Counted from the stretch's first letter, positions 20,211 to 28,870 are shown. The stretch: DNA of 64,000 nucleotides from Maridesulfovibrio sp. (GCF_963677005.1 NZ_OY781616.1:3481001-3545000); one strand, 5' to 3'. The notes: generated by a model not told the origin, from the sequence alone. Program-made: numbers and translations.

Positions 20211-20759
20211 ATGCCTCTCAATGATTCTGATATACCTCATGTTTTCTTGCATACCGGAGATGCATACATAGGGGTAAAGCCTACCATTGTTTCCACCGTG
20301 TTGGGGTCCTGTGTCGCTATCTCCATGTATTCCCGTCGAACGAAGCAGGGCGTTATCTGCCACGCGTTTCTGCCCTATCGCGCTGAAATTAAAACCGGGA
20401 ACGAGTCCATGATTCAGATTTGCAGATATGTGGACACAGCGGTTGACCATTTGCTAAAGTGTATGCTGCGTCTAGGGGTCAGACAAAACGAGCTTGAAGT
20501 AAAGTTGTTCGGAGGCGCCACCGGGCTTACCACTGCGCAGGTCCGGCCACCGTCAGCCCTCGGCATCGGAAACCGCAATGTGGCTGCTGCACTTGAGTGC
20601 CTTGAGGCAAGAGGGCTTTCTCCATGCCGTATGGATGTTGGCGGGAATGTCGGGAGAAAGATTCTTTTTGCCACCCATAGTGGAGATATCTGGCTGAAAA
20701 GGCTGGAAAAAAATGTGCATCCCAAGAGCTCCGGGACCAGAAAAAGGTTCTCGGGATAG
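20211..20759 (+). CDS. cheD: Chemoreceptor glutamine deamidase CheD
   Basis: CheD deamidates Gln residues in chemoreceptors and in some species stimulates CheC. The catalytic Cys is C34 in VLGSCVAISMY and the His is H51 in ICHAFLPY; their spacing of 17 equals that of the Thermotoga maritima enzyme (C27/H44). KLFGGATGL and NVGRKILFATHSGD complete the fold. At 182 residues it has a normal length. It is an orphan: no other che gene lies nearby, apart from a chemoreceptor 19 kb away. The segment before the start contains GTGTTACA-like direct repeats near 20135-20150. Confidence 0.93.
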   Translation: MPLNDSDIPHVFLHTGDAYIGVKPTIVSTVLGSCVAISMYSRRTKQGVICHAFLPYRAEIKTGNESMIQICRYVDTAVDHLLKCMLRLGVRQNELEVKLFGGATGLTTAQVRPPSALGIGNRNVAAALECLEARGLSPCRMDVGGNVGRKILFATHSGDIWLKRLEKNVHPKSSGTRKRFSG

Positions 20760-20808
20760 CTTTACAGGCTCAAACCGGCAATTTCAATTTTCCCGGTAGG
20801 TTTATATA

Positions 20809-21606
20809 ATGAACAGATCGATGATGCGGCTGCGGAATGTTTTTTTCGTAGCGCTGTTCCTGTTGCTGTCCTGCAGTATGTGCTTTGCGGACGGCACTCT
20901 TTACCAGTATTCCACAATAGATTCACTGCTTCTTGGTAACTACGACGGCGAACTTACTGTTGCCGGGCTTTTGGAGCATGGCGATGTCGGACTTGGCACT
21001 TTCAACGGTCTTGACGGGGAAATGGTGCTGGTAGACGGCATTGTATACCGGATAAATAAACGTGGAGAGGCAGAGACCGTGACATCTGCTTCACGCACTC
21101 CGTTTGCCGTGGCTGCCCGGTTCAAGACCGATTCCATCCTTAAAATTGACAATGTTACATCTCTTGAAGATCTCAACCGAAAGATAGACAGCGCTCTGGG
21201 ATCGGAAAATATTTTTTATGTCGTGCGCATTGATGGTGAATTCGGGAGCGTGCGGGCGCGGAGTGTTCCTCCGCAGAAAAAACCTTATCCTCCTTTGGTG
21301 GATGTTGTTAAGGAGCAGGGTGTTTTCAAATTCAGCAAGATAAAAGGTTCTCTGATCGGTGTCAGGTGTCCGGCATATGTTGCCGGAATCGGCGTAGATG
21401 GATTCCATTGGCATTTCATAACCGAGGATCGTAAATCCGGCGGTCATGTTCTGGATTGTTCCTTTGCCAATCTGCCTGCCAAGGTCGGAGCGTACACCAA
21501 TTTTTTACTCCAACTCCCCGAAACATCGGATTTTCTTGGTGCAGATCTGCAGAAAGATAAGAAAAATGAATTGAAAAAAGTGGAAAAGAATCCGGGGAGC
21601 AGTTAA
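20809..21606 (+). CDS. budA: Exported alpha-acetolactate decarboxylase
   Basis: The enzyme decarboxylates acetolactate to acetoin. Zinc ligands H200, H202 and H213 (GFHWHF...GGHVLDC) have the same 2 and 11 spacing as the Brevibacillus enzyme, and R149/R151 (SVRARS) and E71 fit the active site. Residues 8-27 are a signal peptide. The cut could be after A27 (CFA-DG), or C22 in LLSC could be a lipobox cysteine, making it a lipoprotein. Most BudA proteins in enteric bacteria are cytosolic, while some Gram-positive ones are exported. No acetolactate synthase gene is nearby. The last 20 residues are Lys-rich and low in complexity. Confidence 0.9.
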   Translation: MNRSMMRLRNVFFVALFLLLSCSMCFADGTLYQYSTIDSLLLGNYDGELTVAGLLEHGDVGLGTFNGLDGEMVLVDGIVYRINKRGEAETVTSASRTPFAVAARFKTDSILKIDNVTSLEDLNRKIDSALGSENIFYVVRIDGEFGSVRARSVPPQKKPYPPLVDVVKEQGVFKFSKIKGSLIGVRCPAYVAGIGVDGFHWHFITEDRKSGGHVLDCSFANLPAKVGAYTNFLLQLPETSDFLGADLQKDKKNELKKVEKNPGSS

Positions 21607-21655
21607 TATTGTTATGCATTGTGGATAAAGCGCCTTTTGCTCCGGAGGATTGGAT

Positions 21656-21967
21656 ATGAGTAAGAAGATGGTTATTCAGGTGGACGCAGACCTTGAAGCG
21701 ATTATGCCCCGGTACCTTGAAATAAGGTGGAAAGAACTGCTGGAACTGGAAGGGGCCGTTGGAGACCGCGATTTTGATCAGATACGAATGCTCGGTCATA
21801 AGCTTAAAGGGACCGGTTCCGCTTACGGGCTGGACGAATTATCCCGGCTGGGTGCGTTGATTGAAGAAAGGGCCGTGGAGAAAGAGATGGAGGATGTCCC
21901 TGAATCTGCTGCGAGTGTGCGGACTTTTCTGGAAAATCTGGAAGTGGAATACGTGGAAATGGATTAG
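21656..21967 (+). CDS. HPt-domain protein
   Basis: This 103-residue helical protein carries the phosphotransfer motif LGHKLKGTGSAYGLDEL, with His in an HKLKG context. The ATG at 21656 has GGAGG with ideal spacing; a TTG at 21650 is the only in-frame alternative. It is the second free-standing HPt in the window and has no adjacent kinase or receiver. It is 49 bp downstream of budA and may share its transcript. A terminator follows at once. Confidence 0.85.
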   Translation: MSKKMVIQVDADLEAIMPRYLEIRWKELLELEGAVGDRDFDQIRMLGHKLKGTGSAYGLDELSRLGALIEERAVEKEMEDVPESAASVRTFLENLEVEYVEMD

Positions 21968-21977
21968 TTGAAAGATC

Positions 21978-22010
21978 GGCCCCCGGCATTATTGCCGGAG
22001 GCCTTGTTTT
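21978..22010 (+). terminator. Terminator between convergent genes
   Basis: GGCC-CCCGGC / GCCGG-AGGCC with an ATTATT loop, followed by TTGTTTT. It serves the HPt transcript and faces the minus-strand gene ending at 22023. Confidence 0.75.
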
Positions 22011-22022
22011 ACTGAATACGTA

Positions 22023-23447
22023 TTAGCTGTCGTCTACTATGATGGTGGGGAACATGCCTTCCTTCTCCCCGCCAAGGTAAGGCTGAACAAGGTTGTAGGA
22101 CACGCTGCGGGTTCTCTGGGCATGCCCGCGTGTTTCCTTCTCTCCGTTGAATCGGGCTCCGTTGTCGACCAGAATGTGTTCGATTCTTTTTTGAAAATCC
22201 TTTACGAAAGCCGCTCCGTCGCCAATGAAGGTCATCCTGTCCATGTTCATGTTTTTCTGCATTGCAAAATCCTGCAGAGCCATGGAATGTCTTTTCAGAT
22301 CGTCTTCAGTGGCTACATAGCCCCATACTATTGTTTCATCCGGAATTGTGATCGGCTCTTTGGCATGTATGATGGTGTGGGGCATTATGATCGAGCCGGT
22401 TCCGATAGTGATTTTGTTTTCTTCCGTACCTTGCAGGAACGAGTTGAAACCGATGAAAACCTTTTCCCCGATGTTGGTATGTCCCACCTTGCCGCCGTGG
22501 GCCACAATAACCAGATCGGAAAGCATGCTGTCTACGATGTAGCTGTTTTCCTGTGCATTGCACCCCTTGCCGAGTACTGAATTTTCGATGCAGGCCCTCT
22601 GTGCGACCAGCGTATTGTCCCCGAGCGAGCATTCTCCCTTGACCAGTGAATATCGGCTGAGAAATGCGTTTTCCGGAACCGGAACAGGCGAGTCGAATGC
22701 CAGAGAGTCGTATACCGGCAGGAATTCACTTCTGCGCCCTTTCAGGAAATCCACAAACAGTCCGCTCAACTCTCCATTCTGGTCCCACGAAACATATTTT
22801 TCGAGGATTGCCTGCGGATAGCGGTAATTGAATTCGTATGTGTGTTCTTTTCTGATCCAGATGCGGCCCGGATCAATGTATACCCGCGAAAGGTCGCCAG
22901 CCTGTACGTAACAGAAATTCCCAAGGATGCAGTTATGCATTACCGAAAGGTCCGCGGTGGCGAACGGCCCGATATAGGCGCCTTCAAGAGTGGTCCCGTG
23001 GATGTTCGAATAATGCATGGCCACGGCATTGAGAATACGGAATTGTTCCGGTGTTTCCGGGTTTCTGGAATGGTTGTGAACCAGGGTTTTGATCATGAAA
23101 CAGTTGACGATGCGTATGATCTCGTCCCGGTAAAGTTCCGTTTCCACATCACCGATCATGATTTTGGTTCCCTTGCCTTTCAGTTCATCTCCCCGGACAT
23201 CGCTCTGGTGGATTATGGAGCGGTCCACCACGCATTTGCCCAGAAAGTATGAGCCTCCGAGGTTGCTTTCCTGGAAGTTAAAGTAAATGGGATGATCGAT
23301 GGAAAGAGCGTAATAGGCGTAGTATCGGATCAGGTTAATGTTTTCAAGGGTTGTTTCTACAACCTGGCTGACGTCCAGCCCCATAGGACGCAGGTTTGCG
23401 TTGACCCTTGAAGTGATGTGAGCGATCAGCTTGTTCAGTCTTTGCAT
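22023..23447 (-). CDS. Left-handed beta-helix (hexapeptide-repeat) transferase-like protein
   Basis: The 474-residue protein has hexapeptide-type turns in two blocks: residues ~145-190 (YSNIHGTTLEGAYIGPFA, VMHNCILGNFCYVQAG) and ~265-375 (LGDNTLVAQRACIENSVLG, VAHGGKVGHTNIGEKVFIG, ITIGTGSIIMPHTIIHA). The first ~110 residues are of no known type, and the C-terminal ~80 are charged. This fold is typical of acyltransferases and sugar nucleotidyltransferases, but I see no nucleotidyltransferase domain, so the donor and acceptor are unknown. The gene ends near a convergent terminator; the aminotransferase gene lies upstream on the same strand. Confidence 0.75.
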   Translation of the reverse strand: MQRLNKLIAHITSRVNANLRPMGLDVSQVVETTLENINLIRYYAYYALSIDHPIYFNFQESNLGGSYFLGKCVVDRSIIHQSDVRGDELKGKGTKIMIGDVETELYRDEIIRIVNCFMIKTLVHNHSRNPETPEQFRILNAVAMHYSNIHGTTLEGAYIGPFATADLSVMHNCILGNFCYVQAGDLSRVYIDPGRIWIRKEHTYEFNYRYPQAILEKYVSWDQNGELSGLFVDFLKGRRSEFLPVYDSLAFDSPVPVPENAFLSRYSLVKGECSLGDNTLVAQRACIENSVLGKGCNAQENSYIVDSMLSDLVIVAHGGKVGHTNIGEKVFIGFNSFLQGTEENKITIGTGSIIMPHTIIHAKEPITIPDETIVWGYVATEDDLKRHSMALQDFAMQKNMNMDRMTFIGDGAAFVKDFQKRIEHILVDNGARFNGEKETRGHAQRTRSVSYNLVQPYLGGEKEGMFPTIIVDDS

Positions 23448-23464
23448 AACCGTATCTTCCTGAA

Positions 23465-23500
23465 TTAATGTCCCCGGCCCGTAAGGGCCGGGGACATTAA
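23465..23500 (-). terminator. Terminator of the aminotransferase gene
   Basis: A perfect 16-bp stem, TTAATGTCCCCGGCCC / GGGCCGGGGACATTAA, with a 4-nt loop abuts the aminotransferase stop codon. There is no long T run, but the flank is AT-rich. Confidence 0.75.
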
Positions 23501-24691
23501 TTATTTGAATGGTTTCATGGCGTTTTTGAATCCTTCGCGGGAACGTTCTATCACGTCCACACCTACACAGAAGGCGAGTCTGAAATATCCGGGGAATCCG
23601 AATCCTGTTCCCGGCACAGCAAGAATTTTCTCTTCCTGCAGGGCTGCGCAGAATTTTACGTCATCTCCGCCGGGTGCTTCGGGGAAAAAGTAGAATGCTC
23701 CTCTGGGCATGGTGTAGGCGTAGCCGCCTTCATCCAGAACAGAGGCCATGGCGTTGCGTCTTTCAAGGTATATGCCTTTGTCCACCTGCGCACCCAGAGC
23801 TTTTTCCAGCAGCTTCTGGCCTACTGCGGGAGCGTTTACAAAGCCGAGAATGCGGTTGGTGAGCACCAGCCCGGCCATGAGATGTTCCCTGCCTTCCATT
23901 CCCGGGTTGAGCAGGGTGTAGCCTATGCGTTCCCCGGCCAGTGAAAGGTTCTTGGAAAAGGAGCTGACCACAATACTGTATTGATAGAGTGGCAGGATGG
24001 AAGGAACTTCCGCTCCGTCGAAAGCGAGAAACCTGTACGGTTCATCGGCAACCAGAAAAATCGGGCGTTCCCGGCCTTCATTGGCCTTGTCGAGAATCGC
24101 GGCAAGCTTTTTCAATTCCTCGGTGGTGTAGATGACTCCGGTCGGGTTGTTGGGGGAGTTGATGAGCACCACACGGGTTTTTTCATTGATGGCCTTTTCA
24201 ATGGCATCGAGATCGAGTTCAAAGGTAAGCGGTTTGGACGGTACGGTAACCAGTTCTCCACCGGAGTTCTTGGCATAGAAACCGTATTCCACAAAATAGG
24301 GAGCGGGGCACAGAACCTGATCGCCCGGTTGCAGAATGGCCCTGTAAAGAGCGTTGATGGCTCCGGCAGCTCCACAGGTAATGATCAGGTCGCTTCCGGA
24401 TACTTTTACACCCTGCTCGGCGGAAACACTTTCAGCGAGCTTTTCCCTGAGGGTGGGATATCCGAAGTTGGGCATGTAGCCGAATGCGAAAGGCTTGTCG
24501 GCGCTGTCGGCCAGTTCGCGGAGTCCCTGTCCCACCACTGCGGGAGCCGGCACGTCCGGATTACCGAGCGAAAAGTCGCACACTGCGTCCTCTCCGTATT
24601 TCTTTTTAAGCACCATGCCTGTTTCGAACATTTTACGAATCCAGGACGACCCTTCAAGGTATCCTTCAATTTGATCTGACAGAAGCTTCAT
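23501..24691 (-). CDS. Class I PLP-dependent aminotransferase
   Basis: This is a cytoplasmic fold-type I aminotransferase of 396 residues. PLP-site motifs are CGAAGAINALYRAI, the NSPNNPTGVIYT loop, VADEPYRFLAF (Asp to the pyridine N), and the Schiff-base Lys in SSFSKNLSLAGERIGY; a C-terminal YFRLAFCVG supplies the substrate Arg. It most resembles aspartate or broad-specificity amino-acid aminotransferases, but substrate cannot be fixed. Its own terminator touches the stop codon. Confidence 0.92.
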   Translation of the reverse strand: MKLLSDQIEGYLEGSSWIRKMFETGMVLKKKYGEDAVCDFSLGNPDVPAPAVVGQGLRELADSADKPFAFGYMPNFGYPTLREKLAESVSAEQGVKVSGSDLIITCGAAGAINALYRAILQPGDQVLCPAPYFVEYGFYAKNSGGELVTVPSKPLTFELDLDAIEKAINEKTRVVLINSPNNPTGVIYTTEELKKLAAILDKANEGRERPIFLVADEPYRFLAFDGAEVPSILPLYQYSIVVSSFSKNLSLAGERIGYTLLNPGMEGREHLMAGLVLTNRILGFVNAPAVGQKLLEKALGAQVDKGIYLERRNAMASVLDEGGYAYTMPRGAFYFFPEAPGGDDVKFCAALQEEKILAVPGTGFGFPGYFRLAFCVGVDVIERSREGFKNAMKPFK

Positions 24692-24800
24692 TTCTTTTCT
24701 CCAGTATTTTCATTTCGCGCCTTCAGTCGCCTTCGGAAGCCAGCGGTTGATTTCTGTGAGCATGGCTTCAGATGGAAGGGACTGACAATGGGGCTTTTTA

Positions 24801-26324
24801 TTATCTGCGTTTTCTTTTGAAGCTGCTCCGCCGCTGCTTGGAATTTTTCTGTCCTCCGCCGCTGTTGCGCGGGGCGGGTTTCCTTCTTCTCTGTGTAGGC
24901 GCAGGGAGGGGAGCCGGAGGCTGTTCAGGGCCTGCGTGCAGGGATTTCTGGTACAGTTCGTCCAGAAGCATTCCTACAAGGATGCACTGTTCTTCGTCTT
25001 CGGCCAGATGGCGGACCAGATCTTTGTAGCGGCCGATGCGCTCCCTTTCGAGGATTGTTTTTGTGCGGAATTTGCTTTCCAGAATGGTGGTCAGCCGTTC
25101 GTTTATGGTTTCCAGCACCTGCTCATCGTTCGGCAGGGTGCGGGATTCGAAATTTATATTGTAGGCGTTTCCGATGCGTTGCAGTTCCAGCTTCTGGATG
25201 ACATCCACAAGGGATATGGCGATGCCGGATGCCCCGGCACGTCCTGTGCGACCTGCACGGTGAATGTAAGATTCCTTGTCTTCAGGAGGTTCGTACATGA
25301 TTACGTGGGAAAGGTCGGGAACGTCTATTCCGCGTGCGGCGATGTCTGTTGCCACCAGAAAACGTATTTCTCCGGACCTTAGCTGAGACAGCACGTTCTC
25401 TCTTTTGGATTGGGAAAGATCGGAAGTCAGCTGGGCGGCGTTGAACCCGAAGTTGCCCAGCACAGCACTTACGAATTCGACATTGGCCTTTGTGTTGCAG
25501 AAAATTATGGCTGAAGCGGGATTCTCCATTTCCAGTATGCGCATGAGCTGCCGCTCTCTTCCCATGGCCGGAACTTCGTAATAGACGTGTTCTATTTCTG
25601 TTACATGGACCTGGCTGCTGCTAAGGCTCAGCATCTGGGGTTCATACATGAACTCCCCTGCAAGCCTGAGTACATGTTCCGGGAAGGTGGCGGAGAACAT
25701 GTATGTGGATATGGGGCGGCGCGGAAGGTAGCGTCTTACTTCACGCATGTCCGGGTAGAACCCGATAGAGAGCATGCGGTCGGCTTCATCGAAAATCAGG
25801 GTTTGAAGATCCTCAAGGTCGAAGGTGCGGTGCAGCAGGTGATCCAGTATCCTGCCCGGTGTGCCCACGACCATATGCGCTCCCTTTTGCAGTTCTTCAC
25901 GCTGACGTCCGTATCCGACTCCGCCGTATACGGAAAGAACTCTGACCCCGGAGTCCTTGAAAATAGTCATGGCTTCACGTTCAACCTGTCTGGCCAGTTC
26001 TCTGGTGGGAACCAGAACAAGGGCCTGAGTGTAGTTGATTGCGGGATCGATTTTTTCCAGCATTGGCAGAACGAAAGCGCCTGTTTTTCCGCTGCCTGTC
26101 TTTGCCTGGACCATGAGGTCCCGGTTGCGGAGCTGATATGGAAGTGATTTTGCCTGGACCGGGGTAAGTCGGTCCCATCCTGCGTTGTTCAGGGCACTTA
26201 AAATTGAGGGAGGTAGGTCTTCTTTGGCGATTTCCGGAAGGGCTTCTTCGGGTTCAACAATCTGGTCCGGTTCATCGTGGACACTGCTTTGGGCCTTCTC
26301 GGTCGATTGGTCTTCTATGGTCAT
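24801..26324 (-). CDS. DEAD-box ATP-dependent RNA helicase
   Basis: All core motifs are present: TPVQAKSLPYQ (Q motif), QAKTGSGKTGAF (I), PTRELARQ (Ia), VGTPGRILDHL, FDEADRML (II), FSATFPE (III), IIFCNTKANVEF, TDIAARGIDVPDL (V) and YIHRAGRTGRAG (VI). Before it lies an acidic leader of ~35 residues. After it is a helical segment, then a basic low-complexity tail (RRRKPAPRNSGGGQ... KRKRR) that likely binds RNA, as in CsdA/RhlE-type helicases. The DbpA-type RNA-binding domain is not seen. Likely role: ribosome assembly or cold-adapted RNA turnover (inference). Confidence 0.94.
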   Translation of the reverse strand: MTIEDQSTEKAQSSVHDEPDQIVEPEEALPEIAKEDLPPSILSALNNAGWDRLTPVQAKSLPYQLRNRDLMVQAKTGSGKTGAFVLPMLEKIDPAINYTQALVLVPTRELARQVEREAMTIFKDSGVRVLSVYGGVGYGRQREELQKGAHMVVGTPGRILDHLLHRTFDLEDLQTLIFDEADRMLSIGFYPDMREVRRYLPRRPISTYMFSATFPEHVLRLAGEFMYEPQMLSLSSSQVHVTEIEHVYYEVPAMGRERQLMRILEMENPASAIIFCNTKANVEFVSAVLGNFGFNAAQLTSDLSQSKRENVLSQLRSGEIRFLVATDIAARGIDVPDLSHVIMYEPPEDKESYIHRAGRTGRAGASGIAISLVDVIQKLELQRIGNAYNINFESRTLPNDEQVLETINERLTTILESKFRTKTILERERIGRYKDLVRHLAEDEEQCILVGMLLDELYQKSLHAGPEQPPAPLPAPTQRRRKPAPRNSGGGQKNSKQRRSSFKRKRR

Positions 26325-26525
26325 ATTTTTTCCTATTGGTTCTTGTAATTCAGCAGATAACTGTACGCCATAACAACCGTGTCTTGCAAAGGATATTTTG
26401 GCGTCAAATAATATTTATCCATAATATCTATGCTGTTCTGGGTGATGCATTGCCTATAACTATTTGATTTTAATTCATGATGCGGTGTAACCGGAATAGC
26501 ATTAACAAGTGGCAGGTGTTTAATA

Positions 26526-26996
26526 ATGATCGATAAGTTAATGTCCGGCCGGGTCTATTTCCTTATAAGGTGCGCCCTGGCCTTTGTTTTTCTATATGCA
26601 GGAGCGGCGAAGCTGCTTGATGCACATGGATTTGCACGGGTTATCGGTGGGTACGGAGTGCTGCCTGATCAGCTTAATCTGGTTGCTGCATATCTGCTTC
26701 CGGTGTCGGAAATTATCATTGCCGCCGGTCTTATCTGGGATGTCCGGGGGGCTTTGTCCGCCTATTCCTTACTGCTGCTTGTGTTCATGGGGGTTCTGGT
26801 TCGGGGAATAAGCATGGGGCTTGATGTGGATTGCGGATGTTTTGCGCCGGGAGACCCTGAGGGGGAAGCATATCATTCCCTGCGCGAAGCTCTGGTGCGG
26901 GATGCTTTTCTGCTTTGCGGATGCGGCTATCTCTTTCTGCTGCGCAGGACCAGAGGGTTCCGTTCCCGGCCTCTGCTTTCTTTTGTGGGCCGATAA
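26526..26996 (+). CDS. MauE/DoxX-like membrane protein
   Basis: The 156-residue protein has about four membrane helices (residues ~10-30, 50-70, 78-95 and 125-142). Its motif CGC (C103, C105 in DVDCGCF) is characteristic of the MauE branch of the DoxX-like superfamily, linked to periplasmic thiol-disulfide exchange. The C-terminus is basic and cytoplasmic by the positive-inside rule. It is followed after 27 bp by a rhodanese-type lipoprotein, which suggests a shared sulfur or thiol function; no quinone-binding or partner enzyme is visible. Confidence 0.82.
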   Translation: MIDKLMSGRVYFLIRCALAFVFLYAGAAKLLDAHGFARVIGGYGVLPDQLNLVAAYLLPVSEIIIAAGLIWDVRGALSAYSLLLLVFMGVLVRGISMGLDVDCGCFAPGDPEGEAYHSLREALVRDAFLLCGCGYLFLLRRTRGFRSRPLLSFVGR

Positions 26997-27023
26997 ACAA
27001 ACATTTTTCCGGAGGTTGTTGTG

Positions 27024-27551
27024 ATGAAAATGGTGAAAGTTGTAAGTGCGGTTCTTGCCGTTTGTGTGCTCATGTTCGCCCTGGCAGGATGCCTCGGTTC
27101 CGATAAATTCGCTCAGGAAGTGGAAAAGGAAACCGGAGCTGTAAAACTGGTGCGCGAAGTACAGCGCGGTGGATATGATATTATCACAACCGCTGAACTC
27201 AAGGGACTGCTCGACAAGCACGAAGACATGGTCATTATCGACACCATGCCGTACGAAGCCAGCTACAAGAAAGAACATGTTCCCGGTGCGAAACAGTTTC
27301 TTTTCCCCATCCCCGATATGGTTGAGTGGGATGTAAAGGGAACAGACGGAAAGACCAAGGAACAGTTCATTGAAATGCTCGGACCCGACAAGGACAAGCT
27401 GATCGTTATCTACTGCGGTTTTGTAAAATGTACCCGCAGCCACAACGGTGCCGCATGGGCCAAAAAGCTCGGCTATACCAACGTAAAGCGCTACCCCGGC
27501 GGAATTTTTGCCTGGAAGGGAGCCAAAAATCAGGTGGAATCTGTAAAATAG
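27024..27551 (+). CDS. Rhodanese-domain lipoprotein
   Basis: The protein begins with a lipoprotein signal (LAGC lipobox, C23), followed by a single rhodanese domain: IITTAELKGLL, VIIDTMPYEASYKKEHVPGA and the active-site loop YCGFVKCTRSHNG. C131 is the persulfide-forming Cys, and C136 lies inside the loop. It should sit in the periplasm, tethered to a membrane, and transfer or sense sulfane sulfur. The start is ATG at 27024 (GTG at 27021 is possible) behind GGAGG. A terminator follows, so it probably forms a two-gene unit with the MauE-like gene. Confidence 0.9.
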   Translation: MKMVKVVSAVLAVCVLMFALAGCLGSDKFAQEVEKETGAVKLVREVQRGGYDIITTAELKGLLDKHEDMVIIDTMPYEASYKKEHVPGAKQFLFPIPDMVEWDVKGTDGKTKEQFIEMLGPDKDKLIVIYCGFVKCTRSHNGAAWAKKLGYTNVKRYPGGIFAWKGAKNQVESVK

Positions 27552-27577
27552 ATTTTTACCCGAATTCGTCTTTTTAT

Positions 27578-27608
27578 GGCCGGGGCTGCTGCCTCGGCCT
27601 TTTTTTTA
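27578..27608 (+). terminator. Terminator of the MauE-rhodanese unit
   Basis: GGCCGAGG-type stem (GGCCG.GGG / CCT.CGGCC) with a CTGCTG loop, then nine T residues. Confidence 0.88.
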
Positions 27609-27637
27609 CTCCGCCAAAAGCCATTTAAGAGGCTGAG

Positions 27638-27721
27638 TTTGATGCGCTTCGCGCTTATGATAATTTAATTCGCCTCTGGCAGCCAAAGGGGATAATCCCC
27701 TTTGGAATCCCTGTTAGTTTA
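27638..27721 (+). repeat. Intergenic triple-hairpin element, copy B
   Basis: Forward copy: TTTGATGCGCTTCGCGC, a decayed middle stem (GCCTCTGGCAGC), then the perfect third stem CCAAAGGGGA-TAA-TCCCCTTTGG. It lies between convergent genes, 30 bp past a strong terminator, so termination cannot be its only role. Confidence 0.85.
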
Positions 27722-27787
27722 ATGGTGTGCTTTGAAAACCGTAGCTCCAAGCTTAAGGTTTATGGAGCTAAAGCAATAATTATTTTT

Positions 27788-28870
27788 TTATGCTTCGACC
27801 GCCAGAAGAACGCCCTGGAGTTTTTTTTCACCCCTTTGAAGCATTTCCCCTACAGCCTGACATGCCGTTTCTATATCTACCCCGGTGGAGAGAGCGCAAG
27901 CTGCCTTCAGTTCATTGATGGCTTCCCCCGGAGAATCGAACGCCGCGAGCATTCCGTAGCTGAACATGAATATGCGGTCTCCGATCGACATCGGATAAGT
28001 TGAGCAAGGCGGCAATCCAAGTCCGAGGCTTCCAAGTTCACCGCTTTGACGTTCTATGAGGAGCGGTTCACTGTCTCTGTGCAGAAAAATAACCGGAAGC
28101 GCACCGGAGTTGACTACTGTCAGGGATCTGTTTTCCCGGTCTATTTCCGCATAAGTTCCGGACAGGCCCGACCAGCAGCCAACGGTCTGTTTCAGCCTTA
28201 TCCCTATGTTTCGCATTGTGGCTGATGGCGAATATATCGGTCCGGTGTTTGCGGACAGGAGGTCGCCGACTTTTTTCTGCAGCTCCGGGGAGGATACCGG
28301 GTCGGGAAGATTTATCAGCAGGTGTGCTTCCGAGCTGTCACGCAGGATCACACTCTCGTGGATAAAGGATGTTCCTTCTGCCCCGGAAGGCGTGGATATC
28401 GAACTTGTTCCCGGCCTTGGCACAGCGGTGCAGGTCTGCGGTGTTTTTTCTTCTCCGGGAGAGAGCATTTCCTTTTCCCCCATGGACAGAAGAAGGTGTA
28501 TTTTGATGCGTTGCAGAACATCTCTGTATTCAAAAGGTTTGACTATGAAATCCACTGCACCGGCATCAAACCCTTTGGCGGTGTTCTTGGGATCGTCCAG
28601 GGCGGTAAGAAAAATTATGGGTATGTCGCAGGTAGCAGGGGAAAGGCGCAGGGCCGCTGCGCATTCAAATCCGTTTTCTCCGTCCATCATGATGTCCAGC
28701 AGTATGAGGTCCGGTTTTTCCGATTCTGCGAGACTGCGTCCGGCGCGGCCGTTGATAGCGGAAATTATCCGGTATCCGTACTGGCTCAGGATTACTTCCA
28801 GCAGTTCCAGGTTGAAGGGTTCATCATCAATAATGAGAATTCTGGGGACGAAATCAGGTTTAACAGGCAT
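27788..28870 (-). CDS. Response regulator with a degenerate PP2C/SpoIIE-like C-terminus
   Basis: Residues 1-130 form an intact receiver (IIDDEPFN, phosphoacceptor D59 in LILLDIMMDG, Lys in FIVKPFEYRD). A linker of ~90 residues follows. The last ~130 residues resemble the C-terminal half of an RsbU/SpoIIE PP2C phosphatase (TYAEIDRENRSLTVVNSGALPV, SIGDRIFMFSYGML), but the metal-binding Asp of the usual TDG motif is absent (FSYG), and the N-terminal GD/DF half is not seen. It may thus be a non-catalytic binding module. The longest frame reaches 29038; the ATG at 28870 behind AAGGGA fits the receiver start. Confidence 0.82.
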   Translation of the reverse strand: MPVKPDFVPRILIIDDEPFNLELLEVILSQYGYRIISAINGRAGRSLAESEKPDLILLDIMMDGENGFECAAALRLSPATCDIPIIFLTALDDPKNTAKGFDAGAVDFIVKPFEYRDVLQRIKIHLLLSMGEKEMLSPGEEKTPQTCTAVPRPGTSSISTPSGAEGTSFIHESVILRDSSEAHLLINLPDPVSSPELQKKVGDLLSANTGPIYSPSATMRNIGIRLKQTVGCWSGLSGTYAEIDRENRSLTVVNSGALPVIFLHRDSEPLLIERQSGELGSLGLGLPPCSTYPMSIGDRIFMFSYGMLAAFDSPGEAINELKAACALSTGVDIETACQAVGEMLQRGEKKLQGVLLAVEA

